The translations under genes were made by a program, and so were the position numbers. Below, piece by piece: positions 25,901 to 41,584 of a DNA stretch of 64,000 nt; position 1 is the first letter of the stretch, and every line of letters starts with the position of its first letter. The DNA lies in contig OZ017761.1 in the NCBI GenBank assembly GCA_963969365.1, forward strand, positions 1,612,001 to 1,676,000, in the 5' to 3' direction. The DNA is from Asterochloris sp. CNOR1. Taxonomy: Eukaryota > Chlorophyta > Trebouxiophyceae > Trebouxiales > Trebouxiaceae. The notes under the pieces are model-generated. The model saw nothing but the letters and a program-made list of their open reading frames with translations, searched no databases and was not told the origin of the DNA.

Positions 25901-26063
25901 GTGGAGCCAGGCGCCAGCAGCAGGGGCCCAGGCCATCTCGTCAGGTTGTTACCTCTGCACTTGACCTCTCCACTCGCATTGCAATGATCTATCAATGCAG
26001 TCTCACAGTGGGGCAGAGCGCCAGAGGCAGGAGCAACAGGGAGCTCCCTTTGCATGGCACTAG
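9568..26063 (+). CDS. Giant J-domain protein with G/F segment, FN3 domain and long disordered tail
   Basis: Predicted Hsp70 co-chaperone of about 1,980 residues. Exons: 9568-9615, 9696-9751, 11061-11225, 11790-11936, 12371-12542, 13273-13365, 13791-13946, 14327 or 14440-14590, 14793-14903, 15098-15228, 15738-15941, 16397-16462, 17026-17153, 17785-17941, 18620-19436, 19692-20401, 21089-21250, 21473-21596, 21841-21986, 22502-23117, 23854-24695, 24980-25420, 25819-25944, 26001-26063. Phases agree at every join except inside exon 8. Exons 1-3 give a J domain with HPD at residues 36-38. Exon 4 is Gly/Phe-rich. Exons 8-9 form an FN3-like fold (AEVRLWRG, LEPGTKYFVRARRG, WGPWSAVS). Then come a basic KKK patch, a helix (EEAVQMSIVMEMSMREYEAE) and over 1,000 residues rich in Q, G, P and S with GWDYG repeats. 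An alternative stop is 25447 if the last two exons are unused. Long intrinsic disorder is clear; client or location is unknown. Confidence 0.75.
10436..10925 (+). repeat. Decayed copies of J-protein exon 3 acceptor and start, in intron 2
   Basis: Exon 3 begins tgcag|GCATCCTGACAAGAATCC at 11056. Related stretches occur in the preceding intron at about 10438-10470 (tgcag then AAACCCCATGAGGAATCC) and 10888-10925 (tgcag then GCACCCTGACAGGATC). Both keep the splice acceptor but no longer encode HPDKN in frame. Confidence 0.5.
12598..12960 (+). repeat. Tandem decayed copies of J-protein exon 5 end and donor, in intron 5
   Basis: Exon 5 ends AAGGAAGCAGGCGCAG|gtgagg at 12542. Similar segments follow at about 12610 (GGAAGCAGGTACAGgtggg), 12745 (GAAGGAGGCGCAGgtggg) and 12930 (GGTAGCAGGTACAGatggg), separated by repeated CCTGCCCTGCCTG stretches. 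Each keeps a donor-like border. Confidence 0.55.
14380..14440 (+). other. Frame ambiguity at the start of the FN3 domain
   Basis: Reading exon 8 from 14327 gives SSDDLGAGKPTKLK, then runs out of frame. The FN3 frame resumes as EVQPVPVQFREGSLAEVRLW. One extra base near 14416 would join KPTKL to EVQPV, a normal first FN3 strand. Alternatively the acceptor ending at 14439 (cctgtgcag) starts the exon in phase with exon 7 but removes that strand. Confidence 0.55.
19437..19691 (+). other. GC-AG intron in the J-protein gene
   Basis: Donor CTGTCAG|GCAAGT, acceptor gcccgcag|GGCAAG. Splicing is phase 1 on both sides (GHLSG|QDNGWHQPA) and keeps the Gln-rich frame open. Reading on without splicing reaches a stop at 19600, and the nearby GT donor at about 19498 gives the wrong phase. 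Confidence 0.65.
19901..19933 (+). repeat. (CAG)11 microsatellite encoding polyglutamine
   Basis: Eleven perfect CAG units inside the disordered tail of the J-protein gene give a run of eleven glutamines, followed by LEQGWQAEP. Perfect units suggest recent instability. Confidence 0.95.
25140..25320 (+). repeat. Gly-Trp-Asp-Tyr coding repeats in the J-protein tail
   Basis: Within exon 24980-25420 the unit GWDYGS.(Q)GPA/GGGWDY recurs about four times (SGWDYGG, SGWDYGS, GGWDYSA, QGWDNSS), spaced by 12-18 residues. Trp-Gly dipeptides also dot exon 19692-20401. Confidence 0.8.
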
Positions 26064-26499
26064 CGCACTGCATGACAGCGGCATAAGTCTTGTGTGCCAA
26101 CCGAGCTCTGTGTCTGCAGCGCCAGCTCTGAGCACAAGTTCCATGTGTCACATTCACTGGGTTGAAGGCTGACCATCCCTGCCTCTGCAGTCACACCCAC
26201 CAGCAAGCGGATAATGACCCCCAGTACTCCTGATGCCGACACCCCCAGCAGGAAGCATTTCAGCCATCCCAAAGTCCTTCAAGATGGGCAGCAGGGCTCT
26301 GCACCTCTCTGCTGCCCATCACGCCAAGAGCATCACCTATCAGACCATCTGCCACAAATCAGGATGAAGTTGAATGGTAGCGCACTTCATCAAAAAACTA
26401 GCATTACTTACAGCCGTCCAGCAACCCTCCAGCAAAACAAGGTGGCTTTCAATTGTCTGGCAGCCATCTGTATGAATTGATTCATTCCTTCACAAGCGT
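26064..26499. other. Convergent 3' region between J-protein and IspF genes
   Basis: About 435 bases. It contains TTACA at 26408-26412, which is TGTAA on the minus strand 88 bases past the IspF stop. No other feature seen. Confidence 0.5.
26408..26412 (-). terminator. TGTAA polyadenylation motif for IspF
   Basis: TGTAA is the usual polyadenylation signal of chlorophyte green algae; here it lies on the coding strand 88 bases after the IspF stop. Confidence 0.5.
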
Positions 26500-28533
26500 T
26501 CATTTCTTTATCAACATCACAACTGTGTGGCATGCAATGCTCCTGTTTTCGCCCAGGCTGTCCACCTTTTCATGCGTCTTGGCCTGCAGCAACCCAGCAG
26601 AGGGCACAAGGTGGTCCTCACAGCATCTTGATGGGTCAGCAAGCTTTGCAGGAGCTCATGATTCAGCTAATCCACCAACACAGAAAAAACAGCCTTGAAT
26701 GCAAAGACCTTGACGCTGCGCAGTGGCATAGAGCAGCCTGCACGTCTAGGGTGCAAATCTGTATTTGAGCTTGAATCACCTTTATGTTGATGACACTAGG
26801 GTGGGCACCCAGCAGCTGACACAGGGTTTCTCGCATGACCTCCTTGTGGGGGCTCAGCTTAGGGCGCTGGGCAATGATGGTGATGTCTGCATTGCCCAGC
26901 ATGTAGCCATGATCATGTGCCAAGCGTACCTGCACACACCACATATGGGAGGGTGGACTGTGACGGACATAGCAGTTGTCAGGATCCCTGCGACATAGCA
27001 GCAGGTCCCTGTAAAGACAGAGGCAGACCTGACCTGACAACTCAAGCTGCATTGCCTAGGAAACGCTTGAGCATGTTGGCCGCACACAGCACAATGTATT
27101 ACAGAACTCAGGCAGTTGGTGCAGCTGATGTGTTTTTGAGCTGGTCTGAGATCACTTTTGCCACCACATGGAGCAAAACCAGGAGGCAGGCTGAGCCCTG
27201 GGCACCCTCCAGGCCTGCTGAGAAGATGTGAACTCTCCATCCAAAGAACACAGCTCCCTGGTCTGTCTACCGCCTGAGTAGCTGGAGCCTGACCGCTGAA
27301 TGAAGATTGGTGCAGCTCGCGCCCCTTCCTGCTTCATGCACTCTGCTGAGCAGAAGCAGGCCTCAGATGCCCTGCATCAGGTTCCAAGGGCAGCTCACCG
27401 CCTCTTTGATGAAGGTGTCTGAGTTGGCACCCTTCCACTGGGGATCAGTGTCTGGAAAAAGCTGCCCAATGTCTGGCAGGCACAGCGCGCCCAGAATGGC
27501 GTCTGTCAAAGCGTGCAGCGCCACATCACCTGAACAGCAGTGCAGCACAGGTGATGACGCTGCCATTGACACGGCTGAGTATGACTGAGTATGACAGTTG
27601 ACAGAGCCATCCAGCACCCCGTCACCCGCACCCAGTGCAGCAAGGTGAAGGCAGTGCCTATTTGCAAAGACTTGAATGCACACCAACGCAACACAGGTAA
27701 GGGCCCTGCCATTGCCTTATGGCGCAGGGTGGTCTGACGTTGTGTGCACACCAGCACATCATGGGTAACAAACTGCCATCATGTACACATTGGGAGTTGC
27801 ATCTGTCATGTGTGCATGGCAGCGTTGCCTGCCCACCTGCAGATCCTGTAATCACTTCACCTGCAGAGCTGCAGGCCGGCGCCTGTGAGCAAGTGCAGTG
27901 CCACGCCAGTCAACTGCATTTTGGCCGTGGCCATTTCCCCAGGCTCTTGGAGGACATGTGGCTGCCCATGCTCAAAGCGGGCATTGCTGCCTTGTGGGAG
28001 TGCCTGACAGAGCAGCACCTGACTGCAGACAGCATCAAAGGCTGCATGCCGCCATGCTCACATTTGAAGGGGGCGGTGCAGCCCTTCTGCACTGCCTCAT
28101 CTTACACCCTGTTCACCCCTAGCTGCCTCCCCAGGCACATGGCGCTGCACACAGGCTTGGACAGACCGGCTGTGACAAATAGCCTTGGCCTTGGAGGCTG
28201 TGACAGATGGGCCATGGAGGGTGCAACAGACAGGCCCAACTTTCAGCATACACACCAGTGCCTCTTTCACATGGGACCCCAAGGGCACAACACAGCCATG
28301 TGGTTGGTTGGTTGGTGTGAAGTGTGCTGCCCCAGCAGGCCCCTCCTGCAAGGAGTGCTCATGCTGCTCCCCGAGAGCCGATGCAGCAAATGCCACCACG
28401 TCTCACCGTCTGAGTGGGCATCACAGCCCTTGGTGTGGGGGACATCCACCCCGCAGATGATCAGCTTCTTTCCCTCCACCAGGCGGTGCAGGTCAAACCC
28501 GTACCCCACACGGAAGGGCAGCACTGGTGCCTC
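26500..28533 (-). CDS. ispF: 2-C-methyl-D-erythritol 2,4-cyclodiphosphate synthase (plastid MEP pathway), 5' exon unresolved
   Basis: Converts CDP-ME 2-phosphate to MEcPP and CMP in plastid isoprenoid synthesis. Exons, all phase-consistent: 28407-28533, 27399-27529, 26780-26929, 26500-26583. The mature enzyme starts [20 protein letters not shown], with the metal-binding D-x-H (DLH). It continues [20 protein letters not shown] (third metal ligand H in LHALTD), [33 protein letters not shown] and [20 protein letters not shown], ending VVMLIKK. Every block of the family is present with no gap. The upstream exon with ATG and plastid transit peptide is not settled: an ATG at 28818 opens a Ser/Arg-rich frame but its phase does not match exon 28533. 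The 5' end therefore lies between 28534 and about 28820. Confidence 0.92.
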
Positions 28534-29379
28534 CTGTGAGCTGGCAGGGGACGCCTCCTGCAGGCAGGGGCTTGTATACCCTTTCAGACTGCCATGTAGC
28601 TCGCAAAGGAGAGGGGGCCTGACGCTTCACGACAGCTGGCAAACACTTGACCAGAGGATGGGGTGCAGGGAGTCCTGGCGGGGAAGACTGCGAGCAGAAG
28701 ACCAGGCAGCCCGTTTTGAGTGATTTAAAAGGATGATTGCTTCTGAGTTGCCACAGCAAGGTGGTGCCAAACAGGCATGGCGCATTGAGGATGGCACATC
28801 AGCTTGCCAGGCTGGCATCTGGGCCTGAACCTAGATGTCAGACAAGCAGCAGCTGATGCCGCAGGCTAGGCAGCAGATGGAACAAGTTGTCCCAGACCCG
28901 AGAGCTGGACTGACCTGAATTGGGCTTGGGGGAGCCTCTGTGACCGCTGCAGCAGACACAAGGAGGCTTTCCTGTCTGCCGGTGGCTCTGTTGAAGCATT
29001 GCCTGTGCAGCTCGCTGTGTGACCTGCATTGCAGGTGTTTCTGCTGAGCGTCCCAGTGTCTGCAGGTGCCATTGCAACCATGTGCACCAGATGCTCACCT
29101 GTCTGCAATGGACTGGAATTTAGCCTGTCTACAGGTCCTCAGCACCTGCATCATGGTGAAACGCAGCTTTGGCATCTCTGTGCACCCTGCTGGGGTGGGA
29201 CATCAAGAGAGCTTGCCTGGACTGCTGGACACCGGCTGCTGGAAGTAGGGCCGCATGCGCTCCTATCCATAAAATAGTGCATGGGGGGAGAGGTTCTGAT
29301 CCTCTTCTTGCAGACCCTCACGCTGCCCCTTGAAATTCCATGTGCACACATCCGTGTTATCTGCTTGAACAGCACTGAT
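28534..29379. promoter_or_regulatory. Divergent region between IspF and RUS genes
   Basis: Holds the unresolved IspF transit-peptide exon (about 28540-28820, minus) and, by position, the promoters of both genes. No specific element recognised. Confidence 0.4.
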
Positions 29380-32300
29380 ATGTTTCGCAACTCAATGCGA
29401 CTTCGGCTTGACCGAAGCTGGCCGGCATGTTCCTGCTCGCATGTCAGGCCCTCCCACCGGCAACGTTTTACAGTGCATGCAATACTTGATCAGGAGAAGA
29501 GGCCGGTAAACTTCAGCATACAGGTGTCCGACATGCATTTGTTCAACACACAGCCAAGCTGCATGAAGATGTGCAGGCCCAAGTCGTCATTGAAATCTCA
29601 AGAAACAAGCAGAGGCGATATAGTCAGCACTCTGGCAGCGCTGCTGAGACCAGCACATCAGATAAGAGGCAGCCCACACAGACTGTTCCAGGCAGCGCCA
29701 TTGCGTTTGTAAAAGGTAGCAGCCCTTGGTGTGACTACTGTGCTCCTGCCATGCTGCACAGCAATGCAGTGTGTTGCATCACCCCGCACCTGCAGCCGTG
29801 CAGGCTACTTCCTGCCCAAAGGCTTCCCAGACAGTGTGACCCCAGACTATCTAGCATATCAGGTGAGCTCCTGCCCCTGCTGCTGGCTGGTCTCACAGTG
29901 TCAGTGTCACAGCACCCGCTGGCCCCTGCTCTGGTGCACCCTGGCTTGCTGGCCTCGTGCCTCACATGCAGTCTGCAGCCATGTCCAGCTCTTGGCGGCA
30001 ACCTGCAGCTGTGGCAGTGCTCAAACGTGATGCACTCCCCAACATGAGTCAGACCTCTCAGTTCCTGGCGTGACCCTGCAGCTGTGGGCAGTGCCCTCCC
30101 ACATCGCTGGGTGGATGGGCACCTCCCTGGTGACCTCCAGCCTGTTGAAGGCAGTGGGCATTGACGCGGGGGCTGCAGGGGCGGCCACAGCTGCAGCCAG
30201 CATCAGGTGGATCACCAAGGATGGCATCGGCGCTCTGGGCCGTCTGCTGGTGGGTGCAGCTGGCTGCTTCCCTGCTTGCATCTGCTGTTGATGTATGTGC
30301 CGTAGGGCTGTTGCAACTTCTGCCGTGCCGATGTCCTGTTGCAGAGGCATGCTGTCCCGCTGCTTGGGGCCCTGCTCTGACTGGTGTGCGCAGAGGCATG
30401 CCTGGGGCTCTGGGGCGCCTGCTGAATTTGCAGAGCCATGCTGCCCTGGTTGGTGCTGCATGGGACCAATGCTGTGCTGTCGGCTGGGCGCTACGCAGAA
30501 CGTGCTGGACGTTGTGGACTCATGCCCTGTGACATGGGGAGGAAGCGTTGCCTGTCACATGTGGCACAACAGCAGCCCTCCTGGCTGAGTCGGGTGCTCT
30601 TCACCTCTGCAGCATGGCATCCACGTCCCTTGCAGGCAATGGTCCTGCAATGCAGTTGTCTGACATCCACCGAGGCAGCCATCCAGTTCTGCTGTCTCAG
30701 AAGGCTTCTTGCACTGGGAACCATGCAAATGGACCCATCACTGCTGCTTTGGAGTGCTTGATAGCCCCCACATGCTGTCCTAGACCACGCCTGTGCTCCT
30801 GCAGGTCAGTGGCGGCCTGGGGCAGGCTTTTGATGAGGACCCCAAGCGCTGGAGGATGATTGCGGAGGCTTTCACAACGACAGGGTATGCTCTGGAGGTT
30901 GGCACCGCTCTCTTCCCCCAAAACTTTGTGCTGCTGGCAGGTGAGCTTGTGCTGGTCTGCTGCAGTCTGCTGTTCGGCTGCATTGCCAGTTACGTGGCAA
31001 GTGCATATCGAGCAGACTTAGTATGGACGCAGTGCAAGTGCTAAGCATGTGTCTCAGGATGCTGAGCCCATGTGTGCTGCCCCAGCAATGCTGCAGCTGT
31101 GCTGACTCACCTGGGCAATGTTGTGAGGGGCAGGCCGCAACCTTTGCGGTGGCAGGCCCTGACAGCAAAAAGGGCGGGCATGGCTGCTGCAGGGCTAGGA
31201 AACTTCACAAAGGCTGCAGGCAAGGGCATTGGGGGGCCCTGCTTCCGCATCATCCAGACCCACTTTGCCAGGTCGCGGAATGTGGGCGATGTGTCAGCAA
31301 AGGAGCAGGTCAGCAGGATGCAGGCAGCATGTTGCTGCAGGGCTCACGCACCCATGGCTCATTGGGAAGTGCCACCTCATTGCCTGGCACACACCACCGG
31401 CCGGGTTCGCCACGTGATCCAGCATGAAGTGAAGCAGGAGCTTGCTTCCTGCTGCGCTCAGCTGCACTGGCAGCCAGCATCCATTGCCAACCTCCGGACT
31501 TCATCATTTTGTTTCACTCTTTGCTGTGCTGTTTGCCACAGGTTTGGGAGGTGGCAGCACAGCTGACGGGGCTGGTCGGCTCCATTGCGGTGCTGAGGGC
31601 CATCGAGGCCACCCACCACCCAGAGAACATCGTGCCCACCTGGGCTCTGTTGCAGGTGAGCTTGTAGTTGTTGCCCGTTTATCTGCGCCCCAGACTGCTT
31701 CACAATGGCCTGTCATGCCCACCTATCACTGGTGCTTGCGGGGGGGGTTTTGATGCCCTCAGAGACATCTTGATTCTGGCATTGCCACTGCCACTGTCCC
31801 CTCCAGCCTCAAAGAGGGCAGGCCAGCTGACCTTGAGCAAGGGCTGCATCTCCTGCCCCCACGTTCTTCATTCCCTTAAATAGGGTTGTTTTGTTGCAGG
31901 GGCTGCATGTCCTGCTGCGCTTCATGAGCCTGCGGGTGCTCCAGTTCCCCAGTCTAAACTTGAAGCGGGCCTCTACACTGGTGCATGCGCACTTGGAAGG
32001 CAAGAAGCTGCCAGGTAGGCCTCTGGTACAGTGGGCTGCCCTGATTACATGCATGCCTGCTGCCAAGCGAAAGGTGCTTGCCATGGCCAGTCCAGGCGCA
32101 TGTGCTTCCAGATAGTTTGGCAAGCAGGCTGGCGCTTGAGCAGCAGCTGTGGCAGTGATGCCGCTGCAGCAATCTGCCTGGCCAGCTCTTCAAGCACCGC
32201 GTTGGGGTCTTGAAGGCCGATGGCTGTCGAGTAACTCAGCTGAGAAAGGGCAAAAGCAGCCTCAGCCCTGCTGCTGCTGTTGCAGATGTGCGGCAAGCCA

Positions 32301-33136
32301 ATGCTGAAGAGGTCATCTGGCAACTACCCAGTCATCTGGAGCCACAGATAGCATTTGGCTGCAGTGTGGAGCAGGCGCTGGGCTCAGATGCAGAGGTCAG
32401 TCCTGTCACGTACAAAACTGTGGTTTGATTCTTGTTGGTACAGGTTCTGGTTCTGGCCAGACGCAACATCTCTGCTGCCTGAGTGTGGCTGGTACCCCTT
32501 GGCAGCATGACGCTCTCTCTTAAGCAGATCTCGGCAGCATAGTGCATTCCTTTGTCAGCTGCAGAGTGGTGCAATCTCTCTGTCACCAACTCTGAACACA
32601 AACTCGTCTCAGCGCAGGCAAGCATCTCCCTGCTGCCAGTCTCAAGGTGGCATTGGACCTGTCTGCAGGCAGAGTCACTCTTAGAGGTAGTCCATCTCCA
32701 CACCCCAGAACAGCATGCGTTGACGCTGCGAGACGGCAAGGCCTGGGTGCTGCTCACAGAGGAGAGCAGCCCTGAGACACTGCTGAGAGCCCTCTGGCAG
32801 GTGGGCTGTTGATTGTACGTGCTGTCGGGGCTGCAGTCAAGAGCACCTTGAATGGATTTGGGCGCAGTTCTGCTACAGCCGCACGGCACAGCATCTGGCA
32901 GTTCAAGGCACCCCAGCTGATGTCCTGCACCAGCATGCAGAGTCCTCTGTGACATGCAGGCCACATGGCTTCACCAGCACGGCATCAGGACAGCGACGCC
33001 TGAACAGGTGCAGACCAGCCTGGAGGCACTGAAACATGACTTTGGGGGCTTCTGTGAACACCTTCATTTCAATGGATGGGACCCCAGCAATGTGACCATG
33101 CTGGCTGGCGACACCCGCCTGCGTTACGATAATTGA
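29380..33136 (+). CDS. RUS family (DUF647, ROOT UV-B SENSITIVE) protein
   Basis: Family members are plastid or membrane-associated; land-plant RUS1/RUS2 act in early seedling growth and vitamin B6 homeostasis. Biochemical function is not known. Eleven exons join in phase: 29380-29505, 29577-29715, 29804-29862, 30082-30249, 30805-30940, 31166-31308, 31542-31655, 31900-32014, 32286-32395, 32669-32800, 32960-33136, giving 472 residues. The first exon (MFRNSMRLRLDRSWPACSCS) looks like an Arg/Ser-rich transit peptide. Diagnostic DUF647 blocks: GYFLPKGFPDSVTPDYLAYQ (about residue 89), IRWITKDGIGALGRLL, FDEDPKRWRMIAEAF, GLGNFTKAAGKGIG, RNVGDVSAKEQ. The C-terminal part (LRDGKAWVLLTEESSPETLL) matches the family's end domain. 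The acceptor of exon 31166 could be a few bases different. Confidence 0.9.
30341..30433 (+). repeat. Two decayed copies of RUS exon 4 end in intron 4
   Basis: Exon 4 ends GGCATCGGCGCTCTGGGCCG (30226-30245) before its donor. The intron repeats this at 30391-30433 (GGCATGCCTGGGGCTCTGGG then GCGCCTGCTG), still readable as GALGRLL, and more weakly at 30341-30380. Confidence 0.6.
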
Positions 33137-33863
33137 CATCCAGTTTGCAGCCCTTCACCAGGACCTCCAGGAACATGCATACATTGCTCTGCTGAACCCC
33201 CCTCTCAGTGATCAGACAATTCAGGCACCTCAGTGCTGGCTGATTGCTCCTTTGATTCATCTTTTGAACGAGCAATGTCGTTGCCAGATCCATGATGAAC
33301 TTCACAAACTTTTCCCTGCTTGACGGTCCGGATGCTGGCTGAGCCTATTGCTGTTGCACTGAAGCAAGTAAGCTGATAATCAAGGCCACCAAGAATTAGG
33401 AGCTGCTTCTCTCGCCTTTTTGCACCTGCATGCTATCAAGATGGAGCAGCCCTGGCTTCGAATGTCAGTGAGAGCAGTCATCCTTGACATGCCTCAATCC
33501 TGACTGCACCAGGACAGCAGCAAGGCCCTGATTATGCAGCACGAGCTCGCAAAAGCTACCACTCGAGCTTGCCAGGGCTCATCTGCAGAGCAGGTCTCCC
33601 TGGCAGCGTTGAGGGGCCTAGCCTCCAATGCAGCCATCATGTGTGGTTGGGACAGATCAAGGGCACTTGCAGCTGGATCAGCAGTGCTGCTCCACATGAC
33701 CAGCAGCCTGCTGGCCCCCACGTAGCAGAAGAGCATCCTTGTCAACTCCTCTCATGCTTTGTCCGAAGAGAGTGCTGTGCACCTGATCCCCTACATCCGG
33801 GGATTGTAAGTATGGAAAAAAACGAAATTTTGCCTTCTATCCAGGTCTCTGCCAAGCATCATC
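33137..33863. other. Intergenic spacer upstream of AGT2
   Basis: About 725 bases between two plus-strand genes. A TGTAA lies at 33805-33809, possibly the RUS poly(A) signal, but it is only 55 bases before the AGT2 ATG. A 63-codon open frame at 33534-33725 has no recognisable motif. Confidence 0.4.
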
Positions 33864-39001
<5,138 letters not shown>

Positions 39002-39389
39002 GTCCTGAGCCTGTAGGGCCAAGGAGGCGCGTCTGAGCTTGTAATTTGGAGCTGGGTTGCTCAGTGGCAGGCCGTCAGCCCTGAGGGGTCAGGCTGCCTG
39101 TGAGCTCCAAGGCTCACTCTCAATCCTCCAAGCAATTATGCTTCCCTGGCGTTCTCAGCGCTCAGGCCCTCCTTTATTGTAACAGCAGCAGCCCAGGATG
39201 CCCATGACTGACGCTGAGCCAGGTTGCTGGTCAACTCGAACCCCGCCCATGCTCAGTCTGCTCATTACAGTGCAATATGCCATCTCACAAACTCTCTCGC
39301 TCGCATATCCACGCTTGACTTAGGAGCTGAGTCTCTGACACTTGCGTCACAGCTGCATAGCCCAACAAACTGTCATGACATATGATTTG
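39002..39389. terminator. Convergent 3' region AGT2 / cytochrome b5 reductase
   Basis: About 390 bases with TGTAA on the plus strand at 39040-39044 and 39178-39182 (AGT2), and TTACA at about 39264-39268, which is TGTAA on the minus strand (reductase). Two genes therefore share a short bidirectional 3' region. Confidence 0.5.
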
Positions 39390-41454
39390 TCAGAATTCAA
39401 ACTGCATCTCCTCGGTGTAGCCTAGAGCATCTAAATGGCCTGCCATGGCTTTGTTCATGGGCATGGGACCACAGCGCAACACCTGAATGCGTGGGCCTGG
39501 TTGTGGGAGGAAATCTCTAATCATTTGCAGTGAGATGAAGCCAACACCACCCTTCCAGCCAGGCGGCGCCTCATTCAGGACGTAGTACACCTAGCAGCAT
39601 GAGAAGCAGGCACATCAGAGAATGACTGCGTAAGCAAGAAAGGTGTGCAGGGCAGCCCTGAGCAAGGAGCTTTTGTGCTGCAGCAAGGAGCCTTGTGTAA
39701 CAGAGACAGTCGCCAAGGGCAGCATTTCGACCACCAAACACACCTGAAATTGCCCCTGGCTGGTGGCCTGCAGCTCGTCCAACAGGTCCTGTATGAGGAT
39801 GTCGTCTGCCGTCAGGTTAGCAAAGATGAGGCGTATTCGTGTCCTGCAAGCGCAGACGCAGTGATCTGGTTTCTCATTGCCATCTGCAAGAGCCCTAGAC
39901 CACAAGCAGACCTGACTGCGAACAGCGCATTCACAGCCAAGGATGGAGGCTGAGCCTCTCCAGCTGTGCACGTGTCGTGCTGGCGTGTCACAGCCTGAAG
40001 ACTGAGTTTGCATGCACCCTGGCCACTCACCTGTCAGACTTGGTTTTCAGAATGGCCTTTGCTACCTGGTACATAGGCGTGACGCCTGTGCCGCCAGCCA
40101 GCATGCCTGCAGCAGGAGCATGCTCTGCGTCGGCAAGGCATCAACACTGCGATGATTGCATGCAGATGACAGAAGCTGGCTCCACAGCTGTATTGCATTG
40201 GAAGGCAAGTGTGTCAGCGTCTAATTTAAGGCTGCCACCCACACGGTCAGGGGTCTCCCGAAAGGCGTTCTTTCCATTGGCAGCCCTCACGCACCTATAT
40301 CTGTCAGCGAGCCCTTCTGGTAGGTGTAGCGCCCCTTGGGCCCCTTGAATTGCATGGTGTCCCCCAGCTGCAGCTTGTCCAGGCGCTGCGACATCTTGCC
40401 CTGAGGGTACACTTTGATCACGAAGTCAACATGGCCTGCAGAGCTGCGCAGAGGGACTTTGAGGGAGCTGCACCGCTGCACGATGTCACAGCAAAGCCAT
40501 GGGGGTGTGGTGTACCTTGGGGGCCAGGGAACTGTAGGGCTGCTGCAGGCACGTGCAGATGCTGCAGGGGCAGCTCAGGGCAGAGTTGTGGTGTTGGTGC
40601 AACAGAGCTCTATGATGAGTGGTTCATTGGTTATCGATAGCATGCACAGTGTTGCAGATGCATTCTACAGTTGGCAGCTCAGAAGGCTATGCTTGGGCAG
40701 GCATGCTGGCAGGTGTTGCAGGGAGTCACCACGTCTGGCTTTAGGCCAGGGGCAAGCACACTGGGGTCAATTGCAGAAAGCACATTGCCGGAGGTGGCAT
40801 GAAGGAGCTCCTGGCAATTTGTCTGCACCTGTTATGCGCAAGCTATAGTCAGGGGTTGTCCAGTGCTGCAGCCGACACAAACCTAGGGTGTCATCATCAG
40901 TGACAGGCGTGTAGGGCCTGAACACGTCTGCTCCATCATCGCCTTTGAACTTGAAAGTAATGTGCTGACCAATGGGCAGCCCCAGGACATGAGCCTTGCT
41001 GGGAAGGCCAAACCTGGAAACCAGTGCAGGCTCAGCTCGTCACAGCATGGAGAGCAGCATGGGGTAAGGCACTGCTGCTGAGTGCAGCATGTCAATGAGC
41101 TTCACCACATGGCACTGCACATTGTTCACACTTGGCAGAGCAGACAGCATGAACAGCTTGCCATCAAGAGCAGGCAGAGAGTCCCACGATGCAGCTGTGT
41201 GCAACAGGTGCTGCAGGATGGGGAGCAGCCAGAGGGCACAGACGGCACCTGAATCGCCGCGTGTTGTGGCTAAGTTCCTTCCTGTCAATCAGGGGCAGCT
41301 CTTTGAAGACAGATGGATTCAAAAAGACAGGCCCCTTCTTGCTGCTGGTGAACCAGCCATATGCCTGGTAGAGGATCAATGGGCACAATACTAAAGCAAG
41401 GACGCCAGCCCAATGCTGCAGTGCTGCCGGCAGCATGTCGCTGACAGGGGCCAT
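39390..41454 (-). CDS. CBR1: NADH-cytochrome b5 reductase, N-terminal membrane anchor
   Basis: FAD enzyme passing electrons from NADH to cytochrome b5, for lipid desaturation and related reactions at the ER or outer mitochondrial membrane. Six exons join in phase: 41249-41454, 40883-41013, 40295-40435, 40031-40106, 39744-39843, 39390-39590, giving 284 residues, the family's usual length. Start 41454 gives [12 protein letters not shown] and a membrane anchor at about residues 12-33 ([20 protein letters not shown]). Then follow [11 protein letters not shown], the FAD motif [29 protein letters not shown] with GPKGRYTYQ, the NADH-binding [11 protein letters not shown], and [13 protein letters not shown] near the end. 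The C-terminus EEMQFEF matches the usual terminal Phe. No residue of the cofactor motifs is missing. Confidence 0.95.
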
Positions 41455-41584
41455 TGTAACTGTAGAATACAACAGCACAGATCGACCGCCAGAATGCAAA
41501 ACAGAACGATTTAGATTCAGCTGAAGATCTGAGGTCTGAGAAAGCCATTGACGGCATTCAGGTGGTTTCTAGGCAGTTTCAGAC
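41455..41584. promoter_or_regulatory. 130-base bidirectional promoter, CBR1 / TLP18.3
   Basis: The two start codons face apart and are only 130 bases apart, so the promoters must overlap. No TATA box is visible; an AT-richer core (ACGATTTAGATTCAG) lies near 41507-41521. Confidence 0.65.

Noticed and set aside
26606-26768. In-frame plus-strand open stretch ([20 protein letters not shown]) as a last exon of the J-protein gene
   Set aside because: It lies inside an IspF intron on the other strand, beyond IspF's last exon. In-phase exons at 25819-25944 and 26001-26063 give a nearer stop.
33534-33725. 63-codon open frame upstream of AGT2
   Set aside because: No motif and no supported splice link to either neighbour; lies in a spacer.
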